Source: Eumeta japonica
Lineage: Eukaryota > Arthropoda > Insecta > Lepidoptera > Psychidae
Assembly: GCA_005406025.1 (NCBI GenBank)
Contig: BGZK01001276.1
Coordinates: 114,766-178,765 of the forward strand
DNA length: 64,000 bases
Reading direction: 5' to 3'
Part shown: positions 32,596 through 48,200 of the stretch, one piece after another
How positions within the stretch are numbered: the stretch's first letter is position 1
Layout of the letters: each line of letters begins with the position of its first letter
Position numbers and translations under genes: made by a program
The notes under the pieces: model-generated
The model's database searches: none
The model's input: the letters and a program-made list of their open reading frames with translations, nothing else
What the model was told of the DNA's origin: nothing

Positions 32596-35500
32596 CTGTG
32601 AAAAGAAATGTTATGAAGCGGTGAAAGGTAAGCGTGAGATTTAGTTGTTAGTTTATTTTTTTTTTAGAAACAAACCACAGATAATAGACATCTTTCTGAC
32701 CTCAGCTTGACGTTGGCGAGGGCTGTGGGGAAGTCGGACACGGAGGCGACCGGGCTGTCGCGGTCTTTGCACACCCTAAAAAATGAGGCAATTTTATTCA
32801 TCATTGTCGCTCTCTACGGTCTAACGCCGCAGAATTTAACAGCACCACTGAATATGAACAAATGTTGTGTGTTTTTTGTACATTTCAATCATGAGATTGA
32901 GATGTAGGAAATTCAACAATATAAAATTGTAAAATCAAAAAATATAGAACGATTCCCAATTTCAGTTTCTTTCAATATTGCTCAACCGTCAATTCAACTT
33001 TCTTTCTGTTTCATGTATAAATCGCTACTGTCAGTATTTTTAAAAACTGCTTTGTATGACAATGGGAGGGACAGGCAGTACATACAAAATAACCACTATA
33101 AAACGTGATATACTTTTAACAGTCCATGGGAATTATACACAATATATGTTTAATATCTGTTTTTAATTCATTCACCCTTACCGAGTGCATATGCAAAAAA
33201 AAACTATACTTTATATATTTATTTTATTTATTATTTTATATATAGAGCTGGTCAATTTTAAGGGTTCAATACCCAAAGAACACCAATGAAACCCTATTAC
33301 TAAGGCTCCATTGTTCGTCTGTCTGTCACGGGAATTTGAACTGTAACAGGTAGAGACTGTCACTATGATAGCTAGAAAAAATAATAAAAATAAAATAAAG
33401 TTAAAACTACAGGGGTCCCCATACAAAAAACGTGCCTTTTTTGGCGTTTTTAGTTGGATCTTAATTTGCGTTCTTGTTTTTAGAATTCCTGGTGTCAACC
33501 GAATACTGGTGCTAAGTCTTCATCCTCTGTCCGTCTGTTACAGAGCTATATCTTTTGAACTGCAACATGTAGAAACTTTAAATTTTCACAAAGTGTATAT
33601 TACTATGGTTGCCTACAACAAAACGAATAACAAAAATAAAAATTAAAAGGGGTTCCCACATAAGAAATAATTTTTTTTTGTTTTTATCTAGCGTTTTTTT
33701 TTACGATCTGTTTTCGAATTCAAATTCAAAATATCTTTATTTCATAGGTAGCACTTGATATACGTCATAATTGTTTACGAATTTACACTTTACTGCTCGT
33801 TCGGGAGGCAATTTTCCCTCAAGAAGAATGAGCACGAAATTTAAGGGTAGCTCTTTTCTAATTTCATCGACCATAGCTAAAACAAATACAAAACATAAAC
33901 GAAACAGCCTGGTAAAAAGTCGAGCCAATTATGCCCATGGATATGTCTTCTAAACATTCAGAAATTGTGTAATACCCTTTTTTACTGAGTGATTGTTCAA
34001 TAACACTTCTAAATATTTATAGGGGTAAATCTTGTATATCCACAGGGACCTTATTAAACACACAGCCCTCTAAATGAATATATAAATACATAATATACTA
34101 ACATGTGAATAAAGTTTATTTTTATTTTTGATACTGAATTTATATAGATCATAATTTCTTTTAAATATTTTCATATTTCTTTACGTATAATAAATTTTCA
34201 TGGATATGTGAATTGGGATACCAGAGTTACCTTTATTTCTATTTTTGTTTTTTTTATATCTATTTTTTTAAACGCGTGTTAAATATCGTATCTTTCATCT
34301 GTTAATCTGACTCGAAATTGGCTGGTTTTTTATTTATTGCAAGAAAAAATTTTGTAGGTCAAAACACTCAGAATATGATTGATTCTGTAGGCTTATCCCA
34401 AAATTATCCAATATTTTCAAGCTCTTAAGTATACCTTCACACATATACAATTTTGAGCTCATAGAGAAAAAAAAGCAAAAAAAAACCTTTTTATAAGTTA
34501 TGAATACTGAATTTCATTATTAATTGATTCCTTTAGAAGTTATTTGACCGAACAAAAATATCTTTTTTAAGATTACGCGAAATCTAGTCTATTGACTAGA
34601 TTAAACTTTTTGGTATGCCATAAAATCTATCTTACTTAGTCGATTTTATATTATTTTTTACTTTTTCTCTGATAATATCTATCAAAAAAATATTTAATTT
34701 TAATGGAAATATGGCGACATAGACGCGAACATTGAAGTAACGCTATCATACAATAATCAAAAAATCCGATCAATAGCATACCGGATCATACTTAGTGTAG
34801 GGTTCCACAGTCATTAGTACAAAGAAATGCACTACAGATGAAAAAAAAACTATAATGTTATACTTTTTTTTTCATATTTCCTGCAGAAAGTAGGTACAAG
34901 CGTTTTAGTTGCGTTATTTTAAGTGCGTTAAAACACAAAACACTACAGTCACAAAATGTAAAAATCCTTTTTGAAAAAATATACAAGCAAAAGTAACGTC
35001 TTCATGGCACTTAAGTCCTTTAATAAATCAAAAACAATATATTCGATTATGTTCAAAATAATTTTCGATAAAATCATTTATAAGCATCACCTTTGTATTT
35101 TTTTGAACATATGGTATAAACAATGAAGGGATACACACTATTTATGCTACTATTGTAACGATTATTTCCGAAAATATTCACTTAAAAAAATATTGCTTAA
35201 AAACCTTAGTGTTTTTAAAAGAACTGTCGAGATATGTGCCCCACATTGATGTTTATTGAATAAATTTTTTTTAGCTTTTATTAAATGTATGGAGTGCCCC
35301 CTAGAAATATAAATTTTTGTTATTTAATTACTAAACTAAGTAGCGGCTTATACAACACACCAATACTTCAAATTTCATAAATATACATTTTCTAGTTTTC
35401 AAGTAAAATGTACGTGACATATGGAGGAACCAACAGACATGACGAAGCTATTAAAGGTTCCGTTTCCGCCATTTTGACTAGGGAACCCTAAAAATAAACA

Positions 35501-38500
35501 ACAACACACTGAGACTGTGCGAGGACACACCTCTTGGCGTCGTCGGCGCGCGGTGGCTGGTGCGGCCACTCGTCCGAGTGCCGCTTCTCGGCGGCGGGCG
35601 CCCCGCGCGCCCCCGCGCGCACCGGCGACTCCACGTCGATGTAGCCGATGCTGCTCAACTGCTCCTCCAGTTTGCTGCGTTTCCTTTAGTGACATTATTA
35701 CTATTTTTAATTTATAACGAATGGGTATAAAAAACTTCAAAAAGAAACGACCTATATACTAAATAAAAATAAATTGAAGCATGTGTACTTTTAAATGATT
35801 GAAAATCTTTACTTAGTATTACTATTAATTAATACTTCTATAGTATAATGTAGAGGATAAGAATTTTTAAATATCATTAAATATGTATATTAAGGTTATT
35901 TATTAATAATTAAATTATTATATAAATATCTAAGAAATATCTATGTAAATATATAAATTTTTGTTAGACAGCTAATTTAATTCTGAAGCGTTTCCCAACA
36001 CTTGCTTCTAAACTAAAACATCAAGAAACTAACCAATATTAAGGGGAAATTAGTTATGTATTGGATAGTGAAAAGAATTGTTTTTTACCTTATGTCAAAT
36101 TCATCTATTTAGCGCCATCTTTGGCAGTAGACAACTGAAGCATACATAGAATAGTTAACACTTTGACATATCTTTAATGACCACCGACCTTTCTCCGTTG
36201 TCTGTCTGCAGCGGTTGCGCAGGCGCCGGCGTACTGTAGCGCGCCAATGGCCGTCTAGGACTAGGTTCGACGCTGCACGCGCCCGACGTCACGGGCGACG
36301 AACACAGCGACCCGGTCTGATGTATTTAGATAATATACAAATATCTGGTGTATTTAGAAACACACAATTAATAGACTACCTTTGGCTAAGAAATTCTATA
36401 TGACTGGTAAGAGCATGGTTTAAAAAACAGGTGATATTTGTGGAAAATGATAACCATACACTTAAAAATTATACAGTAGAATCTCGATAACTCAAACTTC
36501 GGTAACTTAAAAACCTCTATAACTTCAAAAAATAATATGTTCCCTTCCCATCAGAGCCCAAAACCTCTATAACTTAAAATACACAACCTCTATAACTTAA
36601 ATAAGTAATCTCTGTATTAGCCCTCAGTAACTTAAAGAAATGTTTCCACAACCTCTATAACATAAAATTGTTTGTCAATGAGTCATTTAGAAAGAGTGTG
36701 CAAAACAAAACTTTTGGTATTTATTGCTTGCACGTGTTCACTAGTTAAATTGTTAATGTAAACAATACATATGTCACCTATTGTTTGCTTCTTCGAAATT
36801 CTTTAAAGCTTTGCGGCGGTTAGCCTTAAGACATAAGTAAGCCTTGGATCATAAGTTTTTGATCATTGTCCTGGAAACATCGCTTTACTTACTGTGAGAT
36901 AAAACTGGCTTAAAATGAGTTCAAAAAGAAAACTAACGACACTCACATATGCTGATAAAGGGTGGAACAAGGGTACATACATACATATGTACATACCTAC
37001 CTCTAACCTATCCCTAACATAGACCCTTGATAACTTAAAACCTCTATAACTTAAAATATTTTGTGTTTCCCTTGGACTTTAACTTATCGAGGTTCAACTG
37101 TAATAGCAATGAGAATGTGATACGACATGAGACTAGTCAATATTAAAAGCGCATAACAGCCGCCATTTTAGATTATTGACCCTAAGAGTTTTGATGCCGA
37201 TAACGCGATTAGTATTATTGATTCGATTCGTAAGGGCAAGGACATCAATATTCAAAAGATATATTTGAGTATTTTGAATCAGCAGGCGGTACATGTGGTT
37301 TTCTCATCTTTCTTATCTTAATATTGCAGATCGCTCTTTTTTAAGATCAGTGGAATGTGTGCTTGTGTGCCTGTGTGTGTCTGTGTATGCACGCATGCGT
37401 GTGCATATGTGTAGGAATGTCTGTTTATGTGCGTTTCTATCCTCCTGTGTGTGAGAGTGAGTGTACTTAATATTACACCTATGAGCATTTGCCCTCACCT
37501 GCAGCGCGCCGTGGGCGGCGGTGTCGTCCTCCTCGCTGAATATGTTCCCGTCCCTCTCCTGCGGCGACAGCCGCAGGCGCATCTCGGCTATCTCCGCCTG
37601 CCACGGTTCGAAGTAGGAGTCGCACGACGCCGACCTACGAAGGAAAAACGTTGAACCGTATACTAAAAGCGTTATTCTGCTGCCTGTGTTTAATTTTACC
37701 ATTCGCCGCCATCTTTGAAAGGCATGCCTCAATCACCACGCTCTGCAGTCGGTCGGCCCAGCGTCGACTGACATCTCGCGCCTGTGACGCAGCTAACCCT
37801 CACCGCTTCGAGTGTTTTCGAGATTGTCGGGATAACTAAAATTGCTATTCTGCTATCTATTTGTGGTAACTCCCTTAAGACTTAAACCTTTAGACGCCTT
37901 TTACGTCACCTTTGGAGTGCTTGTTACTTTTGCTTAGACAGCGCTATTGAACCTAACGCCACTCCGCTAAGTGGGATAGGAAAGTTAAGAAAGAAGTCCG
38001 GGCTAAGTATATAATCTTTTATCGTATTTGGTACAATTAAGGGGTACAAAGTGCATGAAATATATAACCATTTAATTTTGGTTTCTATTAAGGTCGTTAT
38101 ATTTAAAAAAAAACAAAGACTATATGTGCAAGGTTGCAAATTTCTAGATATAATGAAATAAAAGCGAGATTAAAAAAACTTCAAGTAAACTACAATCTAG
38201 TAAACTTTTTTTTGGGCCCGACAATATTCATGGTAAGCTATCATTATGACTACGCAGTGAATGTATCTGATAAGGTCGAATTAAGTCAAAACTAATTTCT
38301 TATATTTTCAATCACCTCTACTTGCTCAGATACAATAGATTTTATTTGTATATGTTTAACAGAATCAATGCAGGGCATTCCGACATATTAAAATTGCCTA
38401 TTATTTATTTTACTGAGATCGAAAAGAAGCTGCCTCGATTATCTTTGCTTTCAAAGTGATTTAAGAACAGCCAAAAAAAAAAACAGACATGCACATTTTT

Positions 38501-41500
38501 ATCTTAAGTTGTAATCATAATGAAGTTGACACTAAAGTGAGTCCACGATTAGATTATTACGCCATACGGTTTCCTATTGTATGCGGTCATGTCTTGATAA
38601 TTTATCTCCCACACAAGCTAACAGACACCGCGGTATCGTGCTCCTCCAAGAATCGAACCCAGAGCTGACCTGCTGTGGTGGCGGAGCGAGTTGTGCTGCG
38701 AGCGCTCGGCCAGAGGAGCCACCGCGTCGCATTCCGAATGCAGGGACTCACACGATTTGACCGGTCTCAGCGGGCTGCCGGACACGGGCATCGATGACTC
38801 TTGGTTCTGAAGATTAAAAAAAAAAGTAGCATTCGTTAGTAGTTGCGAGCCGCCTTGCCGAAGAAAGTGAATAGCAAAACCCGTTTGAATAAAGCAAGCT
38901 TAAGTAAATTCATTAAAGTTGCAACATTTTGGCCCGGAAAATCAAATTCTTTCATATGATATATACTTATTTTCATAATAAACATATTTTATCTAGTTAA
39001 TATTCTAAATGTGAAAGTTAGTACATTTGTTACTCAATCATGCAAAAACTAGATGAAACTTCACAGTAATGTAACTTATACATCAGAATAAAATGTACAC
39101 TACAATTTATAGATGTAAGCTTTTGTTGTCGGCTATGCTCGTATGAACGTAAAACGACTTTCTTCTTGATTATTGCTGATAGCAATGTTCAAAGAAGAGT
39201 CCAACAGTGTTCCAAGATCGGAACGCGGACAGGACCGGGTCAGGATCAAGTATGAGAGAAATCAGTTCATAACAATGAACATCGGTACATGTCTTTTAGG
39301 AGTATGAGTATGAATTCTGTTGAGATAAGTTCTTCGGAGTTAAATAAAATGCAGTGTCAGAATTTAAATCGGAATCATGGTCGACATCGTGATCAATTGT
39401 TATCAAACATGGAGTAATTCATTTTATGGCCACACTGATGGAAACCAGTATTTTATAATTAATCCATTTTATGTCTACAAGTTGTCAATATTAACTAGTC
39501 TATATTACGTTATCTCAGAACGCATACTTCTCTTTGACAGCCCTTTCGTAATACTAGTCTATGAGTGATCAATATTTGTCTATGATATTAGACAACATAG
39601 ATCTAAGTACACAATTCAAGTTCAGATCATGTTTTTTTCACTTCATTATGCATTTTTATAAAAGGCTTTATTACTCGATGTTCAAATATCACATTATTAA
39701 AGCACACTTCTTTGTTCCATTCAAAAGTCTACATCCAGCTTTAGTCTATTTCAGTACATATTCAATTGTGGTGAAAAAAATATAACAAATATAATTAAAT
39801 GTTTAATAGGTAAGAGGAAATACTTCCCATAACATAAACTGTTCACACTCAAATCTCATTGCTGAGCGAAAAAGGGTGAAAAAATAGTTAAAAATATAGA
39901 TTGTCGCCAATCTTTATTTGGCGTTTGTCGCCATTGTTGAACACAATATCACCAATAGCGACAAGTTTTGAAAAGGACCATTAGCCAATTTTGGCGCCGA
40001 TCTGTTGTAAGTCACAGCTGTCTCGTGTGAAGTGAGATTTGTGACTTAAGCCTTTTTCTTAAAACGTCATTATAATTTAAAACATTATTTTTCTAAGTTC
40101 CATTTAATAAATGTAATTAATTTATCTCAGGAAAAATGATGGTAGTATTAAATGTAACAGTTTCTACCAAGTAGCTGTCTTTGGAAATAGTCACTTTTCC
40201 CCAAAATATTTTAATTTTCTTAACTACTATATCAAAGGGTGAGTATTCTCTGTTACATGACTATTTAGAAAATATATAAAGTTGTCAACACGATGACTTC
40301 GATCATCACCTGCACATCAGCAACTGGGCCATCGCAGGGGGCTGTGATTGAGGGCTGGGTGGCAGCGCGCTGCCTCTGCTGCTTGGACCGAGAGAAGAAG
40401 CCCCTCCATCCGGAAGGAGAGCGTTTCAGGCCCCGTTTTACACCTGCACATAAATCACATCACATCTGCAATTTTCAGAATTATGAATTTTAAAGGTTTG
40501 TTTTTATAGTTGAAAAACATTTATTTTATTGTTTAATGGCATTTATTTTTTTAAGCACACCTACATATTTAACATAAAATCTTTTATCATTCTCTTTAAC
40601 CAAATAATTAAATGGCCAGTTATTATGTGGTAATATTATTTAAGAAAACATACAAGAGAAATTATAGTTGTATTCCTTCATAGATGATTTTTTGCAAATG
40701 ATAAATATAGAAATTTTAAAACCTTCAACAAAAAAAGGTTTTGGCCATAGGCCGTTTTTTTGTGTAATTAACATTTATTTGCAGAGCATCCTACACATAT
40801 GCGCTAAATTCATCCACATGGATATAATTTCAAATATGTATTCCTTCAGTAATAATGCAATTTTTTATTACCAAGTCATTACTAATTACACTGTTGGAAT
40901 TTAAATGTATTATACCTTGTGCGGGTAGCTCCAACACTGTGTGATATTGAGGTAGATTATTCGGACCAGACCCCACCTGGAGAAAAATTCAAACTGTATC
41001 AATTTTATAAATTAATAAGTGGTCTAAATTAACATTTTCTGTCATCTGTATGCTTTTGCGTTCAATACAAATTCGTTCTTACAATTATGTAGGTGAGGAG
41101 TTACTGCTAATTAAAAAGTGTAATAATTCTCAGATGTTATGAGAATGTTAGAACGTGAAATCATTGGGAATCAATCTCTCTCTTTCTCCTTCTGTGTTTC
41201 ACTTTCGATTCTATTTTTAAAGTATGTCACCTTTACCACGAGTCGAAAAAGCTCCACTTATCAGCAGATCTAATAAACTCTGTGTATCGGGTTTACCAGT
41301 TTCTACCATCGACTACATGTTTCAACTCATGATAGAAGTGATAATTGAATGAAATTATAACTAATATACTTAATTTTTTAATATCGCCTATCATTAAAAT
41401 CCTAACTTACTAACAATGCATTTGTGTTTTACAATTGAATTTATGGTGGAAAAGGACGCCGGGTTGCTTGCAGTGAAACAGCTAGTAACTGTATGAATTG

Positions 41501-42196
41501 CGTGTAATATTGTTAATAGATTTATTCATAAATATTATCCCGTGAACGATGCATTCGCAAAATCCACCAATCAAAAATTCAGAGTTTTAACCAATCGAAA
41601 CGATCGTTAATGTCCTAATCGTTTTTTGTTTCGATTGTTTTAAATTGTTTCCGCACCGGCGGCCAACGTCGGGTGCATTGCAAGGCGCACGCGCGCAACG
41701 TTGTTTAAGTATCCCCGCCGCCACTTTGCTTCGTTACACGGCCGACGGACGCCGCGGCGGGCGGTCGCATTTTGACATCGGAGCTGCGCGCAAGGCATGC
41801 TGTGCGAGGCGATGTCGTCTGCGGTACGGCGTTCGATCTGCAGCTCGCAACTTCCACGGACGTGCCGTAGTTCTTTTCAGAACTGTCTTCAATTTTTCAC
41901 ACATACATTGAAGGTCGCCGCAAATTTATTACTACGTAATATAATCTTTTTACTGCTAAGTCGGCATGTAGAATACATGTTCTCATAACCTGCCATCGTG
42001 TCCACATGTATAATGCTGGCGAAGTGAAGTGATAAAATGATATTAATGAGTTTTATTTTATTATTATAAAACCATTATGTTACATAATAATGGTTATTAT
42101 TATGTAATCATTGTCAAAAAGTAACACAGGCAACTGACATACAGTATTCGTGTTACTAGGTTCTTTTTAATGATATCTCCTATTGTTATTGTTATC

Positions 42197-42258
<62 letters not shown>

Positions 42259-45200
42259 GCTCCCCTTTGTTCGAGTATACTTTCAGTACATTAACCTAAT
42301 GTTTGCTCATAAAGTTAAAAATATTGACTAAACCTATAATTTTATATATTTTCGGTTTCGTCACAGTAATGAAGTCGTAAATAATGCACAAATATTATTT
42401 AACTTGAGGTTTGCCGCCCCATTTTTGGGCGATTGGCGTCGTTTTATATTACCGCTTAGGTGAAAATTAGATAACCATAAGAGAAATATATTTGAATTTT
42501 GATAAAATGTTCTGTAATTTGTTTACTTATGTTTTCTGTCAGCGAATGTAATTTATAGTAAGTTCTTTATGTGAAACTTCTATTGGCATGCTTTGATCAA
42601 GTCCGTGACGGCAAACGGCATGACGCTCTTATGCCATCACGCCCCTCTCCGACGCCGCTCTCTACTCAAAGCAGCTATAACACCTATACCGTCGTTGGTT
42701 CTACATGTATTGTGTATTTATATTTTGTATATTGTATGAATTTGATAAGAAAAACTTATTTTATAACAAAATTACATTTTTATTTATTTACTCAACAATT
42801 ATTTATTACTCTTTAATTACAAATTCTCTCAACAATCATCAATTTCGATGTTTCACACCTGCTGTGCGCCCCGTGACTGCCTCCTGTTCTTTCTAATTGG
42901 AATCTAATATATAACATAATGAGAAAAAACAGAACACATCATTAAATATTACACGTCTGTAAGGAATTTAATAAGAATTTGAAAATGAAATACAAGATAT
43001 AATTACTCAATTACAAACCAAAATTAAAATAGACATTAGAGAAAAAAATTATATAGATATACTTTGAGAATCTCGTGACTTCCTAATAAACTTCTTGGAT
43101 ACATAAGTTTTATTTAAAAATTTTATCGATAAGGAATAGAAAGAAAACAACACTTGTTGAATGATCAAATCATGATGACGTATGAAGGGGTCGATATTTA
43201 ACAAGGACTCTGAAGCATTAAGAAATTTTAATAGAAATATGTCTATAACAATAAAATTATCACGTCATAAGCGGTCGGATTTTTCTGATATTGGCATTCA
43301 GAGTAAGGACAAATTGCATCTGTCAAGAGTTAAATATATTGTAATCACATAGTGATTTTAAATTTGTGTAATGTTCGTAACTAATTTCAAATTTTTTCTA
43401 CAATATTGATATTTGTTAAGCATTAATTATAATAAAATATATTAAAAAATCAACTTTTATGTAGAATTAATTTATAGAATTCATTTCATCCATTTACTTA
43501 GCACTGGAAATAAAAATTAAATGTGTTCACGTGTTAGTTGATTACATAAAGTGTATGTTTAATAAGGTCGCTGTAGGTATACAAAACTACCTTTAAATGA
43601 ATTTAAGACCTGTGTAAGTTTTAATTAATTAAAAATGATTAAACAATTACTCGACAAAAAAAAAGTGGGTTACAAAAGGGGACAAGTATGCAATGGATAT
43701 AATCAGATTGACTTCTTATCAAGTTTTTTTTTTATAATAAGTTTTATATTTAATTGCGATTGTCTACAATTATATATATATTTTATAGATCAAGGTGCAA
43801 ATGCGCATGCCAGCCACTAGAAAATAGGTGGTCATTGTCGCCCATAGACACTTGCAATCCCAGAGGGGTCACCGTGTGTTGCTCACCAATAGGGTATCTG
43901 ATGGAAAGTGAAAGGGCGGGATGGAATGGGGAGTGGGCCACCTGAATTACCACTCACTTGATGAAATGCAACAACGGAAGCTTCTACTTTACGTCTGTAT
44001 TCTATCAGAGTGTGGTATGTTACCAGTGGAGCCGACCCATTTCCGTGCTGTAGCCAAGTTGACCGTAGCATAGCTCTACCACAATATATTTGAAAAAAAA
44101 AAACTACTTTTATGATGCTTGTCTGTTTTTCTTGAGCGAGTGGCAAATTTATAAGATAATGATACAATATTTTAAGTGTTATCTATGACTATACCAGCTA
44201 GAGGCTGACCTCTATGTACTTAGGCCTCATGTTGGTCGACGGCCTTAGCTGGGCGTCGCTGGCGGCGGCGGCGGCGATGGCACCCGACGGTGGCGGCAGG
44301 CACGTGGTCGCGGGCGGAGGCACCGACGCGGGTTTGCCGCGTCGCCGGGCCTCTTCCAGGCTACATACAAAATATAATATGCTATTTATTTATACACCGA
44401 GGAATGTCGTTACCGTTATAATACAATGATATAGTAATGAAATATAAATTTGTGAAATAAAACTAAAACAATACAGTAATGTACCATATAGAAAATTAAA
44501 TAAAGAGAACAGTTGATGCATAGTATGAAAAATGAAATAAGTGTAAAATGGTCATATTTCATATAAATTCACAAGGTAAATGTTACAAGGGCTACACTGC
44601 AATGAATGGGAATCTATTACTTTCACCTGAATTTAGAATAAAACCTTTTTTTGTTCCGTGACTACTGGCCATTTGGCATCGTGATGATGTTTATGCAATG
44701 ATTAAGAAAATGTTTGAAAAAAGAATATTTCAGTTTAAAGTTGGCAAATCGATAACAACATGGAGGTCACATGTGCAAAATTCTGTGTCATAATTTATTA
44801 TAACATTTACCAAAGGTATTCTCTATACGAGTGTCTCGCTGAGCTTGTTTTGATTTATGATGGTAAAGCACCTAGTCAAACAACAATATGTCGCTAGTAT
44901 TCAGAGTTCCGACGTGGTCGAGCCTCTCTCAGCATCATACCTTGTACAGGTCTATAAAAATAGCAGTAACGTCTGAAAACGTAGCTGTTGTGCAAAAAAT
45001 TATATAAGACAACCAACATGCAACATACGAGCAGATTCAGGGAACTATAAGTATAGGAGTAACAGCAATTTATACTATTTTGCATAATTGATTTGGAGAC
45101 AGAAGACTAGTTTCTTGTTGGGTACCCCATGTTTGTCTGACAAGCAAAAACAGCTCATATTAATTGGTGCCATTCTACTTTGCAACGTTTTAATGAAGGG

Positions 45201-48200
45201 AAATCCAAAGCCGCTTATAAAATTGTCTCAGGTCACGAATCATGGATTTATTTATATGAACTTGAAAAAAAACGTCAATCAGCAATTTGAGTCTCCGAAG
45301 AAGAGTTCAAACCAACAAAAGGAGTGCAATCACGCAGCTCGTCTGAGAAAATGGTCGCTTCGTTTGTATCGAAAAAATGGACACGTCCACCGCAGACACT
45401 GCCATTACAGGAACACAGAACAGTCACCGCCGATTGGTATACCATGGTTTGTTTGTCAGATAGCTGAACTTCGCACAGATAACCCGAAATGTAGCATCAT
45501 CTCACATCATGATAACGCGAGCTCCCACACTCCTCATAAAACAAACGACTGTTTGAGGCTGGAAAATGTTCACCCATCCTTCGTACAACCTTGACCTGAA
45601 CCCTGATGTTTTTTTCAAAAGATTGAAAGATTTACATGATCCAAATTGAAAATCCAAAAGCAACAGTAAAAGTTTACAAATCAGCCATTTTGTCAAAATC
45701 AACTTCTGACGAATTTCTACTTCAAGGATTGGTTTTATTGAATGCATAAATTGTAATGGAGAATACTTTGCCGAACAATAAACAAATAATTTAGTTATGT
45801 CCAGCATCTTATTCTCTTTATTCTTGATCGTTTCCGTGTACCTCTCATATGTAAATATTAACAAGAAGTCTCTATATATATTATAATATTATTACAGTGC
45901 CCGAAGATAAATTGAAATAATATATGAAAAAAAAGTTTAAATAACCATGAAAAAGTGAATTATACAAATTTGACCCTTCGTGACTTGTTGGATATGATTG
46001 AACACTAGAAGTTGAGACCATTTCATACTGTTATTGTGTTTTGTTCGTCAATTTTAGAAATATTTTTTAATAACCTGATAATACAAGAATGTAAAAGCAC
46101 TAATATTTATATTTTTGCATTAAATATGTTCTAGATTCAGATGGATTACTCATATGCTTTATATACAGAAATTAATTTGTTTTATAAATGTTTAGACTTA
46201 CCCCATGCAATTAGTTACTTAATTTATAATTAATAGATTGTTACTTTTTGAGGTGGTCTAGAAGGACTACTATTATATTTTTTCTAAATAAAAGAAAACA
46301 TTATTTTGCATTACCTATGCTTCATTCATATTAGCTATCCCAAATAGTGTCACTATTCAAATTTTTAGACTTTACCATTTTATTAAAAAAAAAATGGTTC
46401 TAATGTTAAGTGGCCTTTGAGAAATAAGGATTTTTATTGTGATATTCTATTTATGCAGCCTTAAAGGGCTATTTTCCCACTGCACAAAACCACTATATAA
46501 GGCAGACGGGAAACAGACCTTCATAAGAGTTCAGTTATTCAGCAAAATGCTGATTGCTGACTGAGAACTGACTAGATTAGATTAGAATGGATATAGTATA
46601 TGTATATCAATTTGGATGTCCAGCTGGATTCATAATGTGGTCTAGACATGATCCATCTATCTATACTAGATCGAAGTTAAAAATACCTCAACAATTTAGT
46701 CGGTGGATTGACAGGCAAGCTCTTGGGCCTCCGTCCGCCTTCACCCAGGTGTCTCAGCTCTATGCTGTCGAGACCGTCGTTGCTGTCCTCGGCGTCGGAG
46801 GCCGCGTCGGCGCCCTGCTCTTGGGAGAACAGTTCTTCGGCGTAACATATCAGGAACTCGGTGACGACCGCCTGCCCCAGAAAAAGCATATGTAACGTAG
46901 AATATTTCTACCTAATTTCTTTTGAATATGAATAAAGCTGATATCACAATGGGCTTTTAATGTAAAACATCTAATGTAGCGAGTCAAATCTGCTATTCGC
47001 GTGGTGACGTTCACACACATATAAGCAAATGCGCGCGCACGAGCTCGAGCATGACGAGCGTACATTAGTTTCAAGTATCGTTAAATATGAAATGTATTTT
47101 GTTACCAAACATACATATTCAATTTAAAGAGTGTGGCTATTTATTTATAAAAATTATTAACAGAAATTTATAGAAATTACTAAATTATAAACAATTTTAA
47201 CAGCTTGTAGTAATGCATTATAATAATATTAAGATATAAATTTCAAAAGACGAGAAAATTTCATTTCGTAATCAGCTAATAGCAGACGACGTCAATATAT
47301 TTAGTTTTTAATTTCGGTATTACATTAAATGTTTTTTTCTTTAAAAAAAATGTAAATATTTTGCTTTTCATAATGCCATATTTATTTCATTTATGTAAAG
47401 CATTTTCTACACAAAATAGTTTCGATATTTCACATCAGCCACGCGTCTCGCAACGGACTTAATTAATTTTATTATATACTGAAAGTTATGCACAACAATA
47501 TGCATGCTCTTTAGCATGCATATTATTGTGCATAACTTTCAATATATAAATACTATTCATTTAATGTTACATCATAGTACGTACACGGACACGTACACAC
47601 ACCGCACGCACGCACCCTTGTACGTACCTGAACGGCGACGCCTTTGAGCGCGTTGTGAGAGTGCGGTGAACGCAGGAGGTTCGGCGCCCAAACGATTGCC
47701 ATGTTCCTGGCAGTCATGCCGGTGATGTGGCCGAGAAGCGACACGCGCCGCAGGTGCCGCATCAGGTACGCCAGAGTCCTGACAGGGCAACCAACAACGA
47801 ATTTCAAATGTAACTAGCTATCCACAATGGGCAGATGATAATTAATTTATAACTTGTACTCTGGTTTGATATTCGTAAATGTATCATCAACACAGGATGA
47901 CTTTATTCTATTTTAAATATAAATTTTCTAAATTATTAGATAAGAGATTTTTTTTCCGTATTTTATAAGTAAAAAGTTGCAATAAAACATCTTTGGTTGT
48001 GCTGTTTGTATCTGGCTAGTTTTGATACCATTAATTAGACGATATTTCAAAAAAAAAAAGAAAATGAAATGTAAAAACGGTGTCCCACCATTTTGCTGTC
48101 TACCAAAATGAGTGAATCTAAAGTAGAAATTCAAAATATTTTGAAATTTTATTTCATAAAAGGGAAATATGTGACACAAGCCGCGAAAAAAATTTGTTAA

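Noticed and set aside
30421..32624. Several + strand open frames over the last RhoGAP exon
   Set aside because: Shadows of the long - strand coding exon, with no recognisable product.
35517..35717. Arg/Ala-rich + strand frame
   Set aside because: Antisense shadow of RhoGAP exon 20.
44214..44429. Ala/Gly-rich + strand frame
   Set aside because: Antisense shadow of RhoGAP exon 14.
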